From Nemertoderma westbladi (lineage: Eukaryota > Xenacoelomorpha > Nemertodermatida > Nemertodermatidae): a DNA stretch of 64,000 nucleotides. Both the position numbers and the translations under genes were made by a program. Under the pieces are notes generated by a model. The model was not told the DNA's origin. It saw nothing but the letters and a program-made list of their open reading frames with translations, and searched no databases. The stretch's first letter is position 1; the number at the start of each line of letters is the position of its first letter. The stretch lies in NCBI GenBank assembly GCA_032718475.1, contig JAUCBJ010006720.1:1-64000 (forward strand), in the 5' to 3' direction. Positions 50,701 to 56,700 of the stretch are shown piece by piece.

Positions 50701-53700
50701 CATCGCCCTGGGTCTATAGCAATAGTGTTAACCAAAATTCCGTCCATTTTCAGGATTTCATCTCTGGAAATTGACCTTTTTCGGCTGGAATCCAGTTCAA
50801 GAAGCGAACTGGAAAGCTAAGAACTCATAGTGGACCCAGTGGTCACAAGTCCCAGATCTATACCATCTATCGTATATATACCAACCTCCCCCAGTTACTT
50901 ACTTACCCGTATCTACACCAACCTACCCGTATCTATCTACACCAACCTACCCGTATCTACACCAACCTACCCGTATCTACACCAACCTACCCGTATCTAC
51001 ACCAACCTACCCGTATCTACACCAACCTACCCGTATCTACACCAACCTACCCGTATCTATCTACACCAACCTACCCGTATCTACACCAACCTACCCGTAT
51101 CTACACCAACCTACCCGTATCTAGACACCAACCTACCCGTATCTACACCAACCTCCCCCAGTTACTCACCCGTATCTACACCAACCTCCCCCAGTTACTC
51201 ACCCGTACCTACACCAACCTCCCTCAGTTACTCACCCGTACCTACACCAACCTCCCTCAGTTACTCACCCGTATCTACACTAACCTCCCTCAGTTACTCA
51301 CCCGTACCTACACCAACCTCCCCCAGATACTCACCCGTACCTACACCAACCTCCCCCAGATACTCACACGTACCTACACCAACCTCCCCCAGTTACTCAC
51401 CCGTACCTACACCAACCTCCCTCAGTTACTCACCCGTACCTACACCAACCTCCCTCAGTTACTCACCCGTATCTACACTAACCTCCCCCAGTTACTCACC
51501 CGTATCTACACCAACCTCCCCCAGTTACTCACCCGTACCTACACCAACCTCCCTCAGTTACTCACCCGTACCTACACCAACCTCCCTCAGTTACTCACCC
51601 GTATCTACACTAACCTCCCTCAGTTACTCACCCGTACCTACACCAACCTCCCCCAGATACTCACACGTACCTACACCAACCTCCCCCAGTTACTCTACAC
51701 CAACCTCCCTCAGTTACTCACCCGTATCTACACGAACCTCCCCCAGTTACTCACCCGTACCTACACCAACCTCCCCCAGTTACTCACCCGTACCTACACC
51801 AACCTCCCTCAGTTACTCACCCGTACCTACACCAACCTCCCCCAGTTACTTACTTACCCGTATCTACACCAACCTACCCGTATCTATCTACACCAACCTA
51901 CCCGTATCTACACCAACCTACCCGTATCTACACCAACCTACCCGTATCTACACCAACCTACCCGTATCTACACCAACCTACCCGTATCTACACCAACCTA
52001 CCCGTATCTACACCAACCTCCCCCAGTTACTCACCCGTACCTACACCAACCTCCCCCAGTTACTTACTCGTACCTACACCAACCTCCCTCAGTTACTTAC
52101 CCGTACCTACACCAACCTACCCGTACCTACACCAACCTCCCTCAGTTACTTACCCGTACCTACACCAACCTACCCGTATCTACACCAACCTACCCGTATC
52201 TACACCAACCTACCCGTATCTACACCAACCTCCCTCAGTTACTCACTCGTACCTACACCAACCTCCCCCAGTTACTCACCCGTACCTACACCAACCTCCC
52301 TCAGTTACTCACCCGTACCTACACCAACCTCCCCCAGTTACTCACCCTTACCTACACCAACCTCCCCCAGTTACTCACCCGTACCTACACCAACCTCCCC
52401 CTGTTACTCACCCGTATCTACACGAACTTCCCCTTTTACTCACCCCTACCTACACCAACCTCCCCCAGTTACTCACCCGTACCTACACCAACCTCCCTCA
52501 GTTACTCACTCGTACCTACACCAACCTCCCCCAGTTACTCACCCGTACCTACACCAACCTCCCCCAGTTACTCACCCCTACCTACACCAACCTCCCCCAG
52601 TTACTCACCCTTACCTACACCAACCTCCCCCAGTTACTCACCCGTACCTACACCAACCTCCCTCAGTTACTCACCCGTACCTACACCAACCTCCCCCAGT
52701 TACTCACCCGTATCTACACCAACCTCCCCCAGTTACTCACCCGTATCTACACCAACCTCCCCCAGTTACTCACCCGTATCTACACCAACCTCCCCCAGTT
52801 ACTCACCCGTATCTACACCAACCTCCCCCAGTTATTCACCCCTACCTACACCAACCTCCCCCAGTTACTCACCCTTACCTACACCAACCTCCCCCAGTTA
52901 CTCACCCGTACCTACACCAACCTCCCCCAGTTACTCACCCGTATCTACACCAACCTCCCCCAGTTACTCACCCGTACCTACACCAACCTCCCCCAGTTAC
53001 TCACCCCTACCTACACCAACCTCCCCCAGTTACTCACCCTTACCTACACCAACCTCCCCCAGTTACTCACCCGTACCTACACCAACCTCCCTCAGTTACT
53101 CACCCGTACCTACACCAACCTCCCCCAGTTACTCACCCGTATCTACACCAACCTCCCCCAGTTACTCACCCGTATCTACACCAACCTCCCCCAGTTACTC
53201 ACCCGTATCTACACCAACCTCCCCCAGTTACTCACCCGTATCTACACCAACCTCCCCCAGTTACTCACCCGTACCTACACCAACCTCCCCCAGTTACTCA
53301 CCCGTACCTACACTAACCTCCCCCAGTTACTCACCCGTACCTACACCAACCTCCCCCAGTTACTCACCCGTACCTACACTAACCTCCCCCAGTTACTCAC
53401 CCGTACCTACACCAACCTTCCTCAGTTACTCACCCGTATCTACACCAACCTCCCTCAGTTACTCACCCGTACCTACACCAACCTCCCCCAGTTACTCACC
53501 CGTACCTACACCAACCTCCCCCAGTTACTCACCCGTACCTACACTAACCTCCCCCAGTTACTCACCCGTACCTACACCAACCTCCCCCAGTTACTCACCC
53601 GTACCTACACTAACCTCCCCCAGTTACTCACCCTTACCTACACCAACCTCCCTCAGTTACTCACCCGTATCTACACCAACCTCCCTCAGTTACTCACCCG

Positions 53701-56700
53701 TACCTACACCAACCTCCCCCAGTTACTCACCCGTACCTACACCAACCTCCCTCAGTTACTCACCCGTACCTACACCAACCTCCCCCAGTTACTTACTCAC
53801 CCGTATCTACACCAACCTCCCCCAGTTACTCACCCGTACCTACACCAACCTCCCTCAGTTACTCACCCGTACCTACACCAACCTCCCCCAGTTACTTACT
53901 CACCCGTATCTACACCAACCTCCCCCAGTTACTCACCCGTATCTACACCAACCTCCCCCAGTTACTCACCCGTACCTACACCAACCTCCCCCAGTTACTC
54001 ACCCGTACCTACACCAAACTCCCCCAGTTACTCACCCGTACCTACACCAACCTCCCCCAGTTACTCACCCGTACCTACACCAACCTCCCTCAGTTACTCA
54101 CCCGTATCTACACTAACCTCCCCCAGTTACTCACCCGTATCTACACCAACCTCCCCCAGTTACTCACCCGTACCTACACCAACCTCCCCCAGTTACTCAC
54201 CCGTACCTACACCAAACTCCCCCAGTTACTCACCCGTATCTACACCAACCTCCCCCAGTTACTCACCACCTACACCAACCTCCCCCAGTTACTCACCCGT
54301 ACCTACACCAACCTCCCCCAGTTACTCACCCGTACCTACACCAACCTCCCCCAGTTACTCACCCGTACCTACACCAACCTCCCCCAGTTACTCACCCGTA
54401 CCTACACCAACCTCCCCCAGTTACTCACCCGTACCTACACCAACCTCCCCCAGTTACTCACCCGTACCTACACCAACCTCCCCCAGATATACTCACACGT
54501 ACCTACACCAACCTCCCTCAGTTACTCACCCGTACCTACACCAACCTCCCCCAGTTACTCACCCGTACCTACACCAACTTCCCCAGTTACTCACCCGTAC
54601 CTACACCAACCTCCCTTAGTTACTCACCCGTACCTACACCAACCTCCCCCAGTTACTCACCCGTACCTACACCAACCTCCCCCAGTTACTCACCCGTACC
54701 TACACCAACCTCCCCCAGTTACTCACCCGTACCTACACCAACCTCCCTCAGTTACTCACCCGTACCTACACCAACCTCCCTTAGTTACTCACCCGTACCT
54801 ACACCAACCTCCCCCAGTTACTCACCCGTACCTACACCAACCTCCCCCAGTTACTCACCTACACCAACCTCCCCCAGATATACTCACACGTACCTACACC
54901 AACCTCCCCCGTTTACTTACCCGTATCTACACCAACCTCCCCCTGTTACTCACCCGTACAAGACTAATAAAGGTTTCGTTTTTGACCATCGCCTCTATTG
55001 GGAGCGTGGAATGTATTACGTCAAGTACTTGTTGTGGATACGGTAACATAGCAACCAATAAGTCGTTAGTTGTAACGTAGACCATTCCTATAACTCTATC
55101 CACTGGCATTGATTGCATCTCCGTTACCTATTTAGTTGGAAAGAATTAAAAGTTATTAAAAAAGTTATTCAAAGACACCTAAACCATTGCAGAGTGTATG
55201 GTGCATTAATTAAACTTTAGCTTCCTTTCTAAAACTTATATTCATTGTACTTGTTATAGCACTTACCTGCTCGGTGAAGGTCACCAGTACCGATAGGAAG
55301 TGTTCCGGTTCCCATTTCTGTTTCTCCATGGAGGATCGCACGTCGGTACTCACAGCTCGATCTACCATCTCCTCGTAATGTATAAACCTTTGGCGAAAGT
55401 CCTCGATTTCTTTAAACTCCCAACTAATACAACTCCTAATTACTTCTTGTCGGTCCCTGTAAGTTGTTTAAATCGAGAATATATGTTGTAAGCCAGTAAG
55501 TACTATTTCTAATATACTACAATGTCGTTATTGAATAACAAATTGGGCTACATCTTTTGTAGCAAAGACTCTAATTTTCGAGTCGGAAATATATTGAAAT
55601 TTCGTAAAACCCAAAATATTGGCAATAATTACTGTACTTACATGTAATCTTGATCATCGTGTAGAACATTTGTAATGCTAGCATGTACAGTACCAGAGTC
55701 CTGCTCACTAAAATATATCTCTTTATTTGATGGGTTGAAGTTCAGACGACCCCAGAATGGGCGAAGTTTTTCTTCTAACGTAAGAGGTCCGATTGAATCT
55801 GTGATTGAAATAATTTATATTCACTGACTTAAATTAACTATCACTAAGATGGAGAATAATTAACCTTTGAGGCGGGGGGGGGGGGGGGGGGGGGTGTAAA
55901 GTACCGGAGAGACCTGGTGGATAAAGTTTCGGTGAGACAGAAAGAGCAGTAAAGTACAGGCGAGACAGGGGGATAAAGTTCCGGTGAGACATGGTGTAAA
56001 AGCTTCTGTGGGATGTAACTGGCCCTTCGCCCCGCAACCCAGTTTTTCCCCCATACGCTAAAATACTCTGAAACCTACTGTAAAGGTTTTTCTGGGATAT
56101 AACTGATTTGTTTTCTTTGCTAACCAGTTCCCCCCTCCAAGGCGTTGGAATCCTTTAGGAGGGATCTGAGCTGTTCGATTGGCCAGCCGGCTTGGGAAGG
56201 TTGCCCTAGTTACCCATAGCCCTGCGTTGAGTTAGTTCTGATTTCGACCAATCCCGAGCTACTGAACTGAAATTATCCTATCTCACTGCCGATTACATGT
56301 GTTGAACGGGATTCTTGGAAAATAAGAGAGCTAAAGTCACGGGACTTTTTGTTATGATTTTGAGACTTTATTATCAGAGTTTTAGAGACCGTGTTGAGAT
56401 AGCGAAATGTTTTCTGCCTTTTTTGTAAGAACATTAGTAGGCAAAATTATAGAAAGCATAGCTATTATCTGGTGATTATTATTGTCGCGAGATAAAATAT
56501 GTAACATTGATAGAATTAGGGTCTACATAATTTATTTACAATAAGTTAAGATATTTAATACATAACATCTACACTAACCCAACGCATCTTCCATACTCTT
56601 TAGCATGGTGGCAACTATTCTTTCGTGATCATCTTGTGAAGGACTGACTGTTATACTAGCTAATTTGCCAACATCAACGATTTCTGGTTCATCATCACTA

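Noticed and set aside
50830-53316. 828-residue plus-strand open frame rich in [11 protein letters not shown]
   Set aside because: It begins in a LINE fragment and runs through the 33-bp array. The frame is open because the unit is a multiple of three; it is antisense to a dynein intron.
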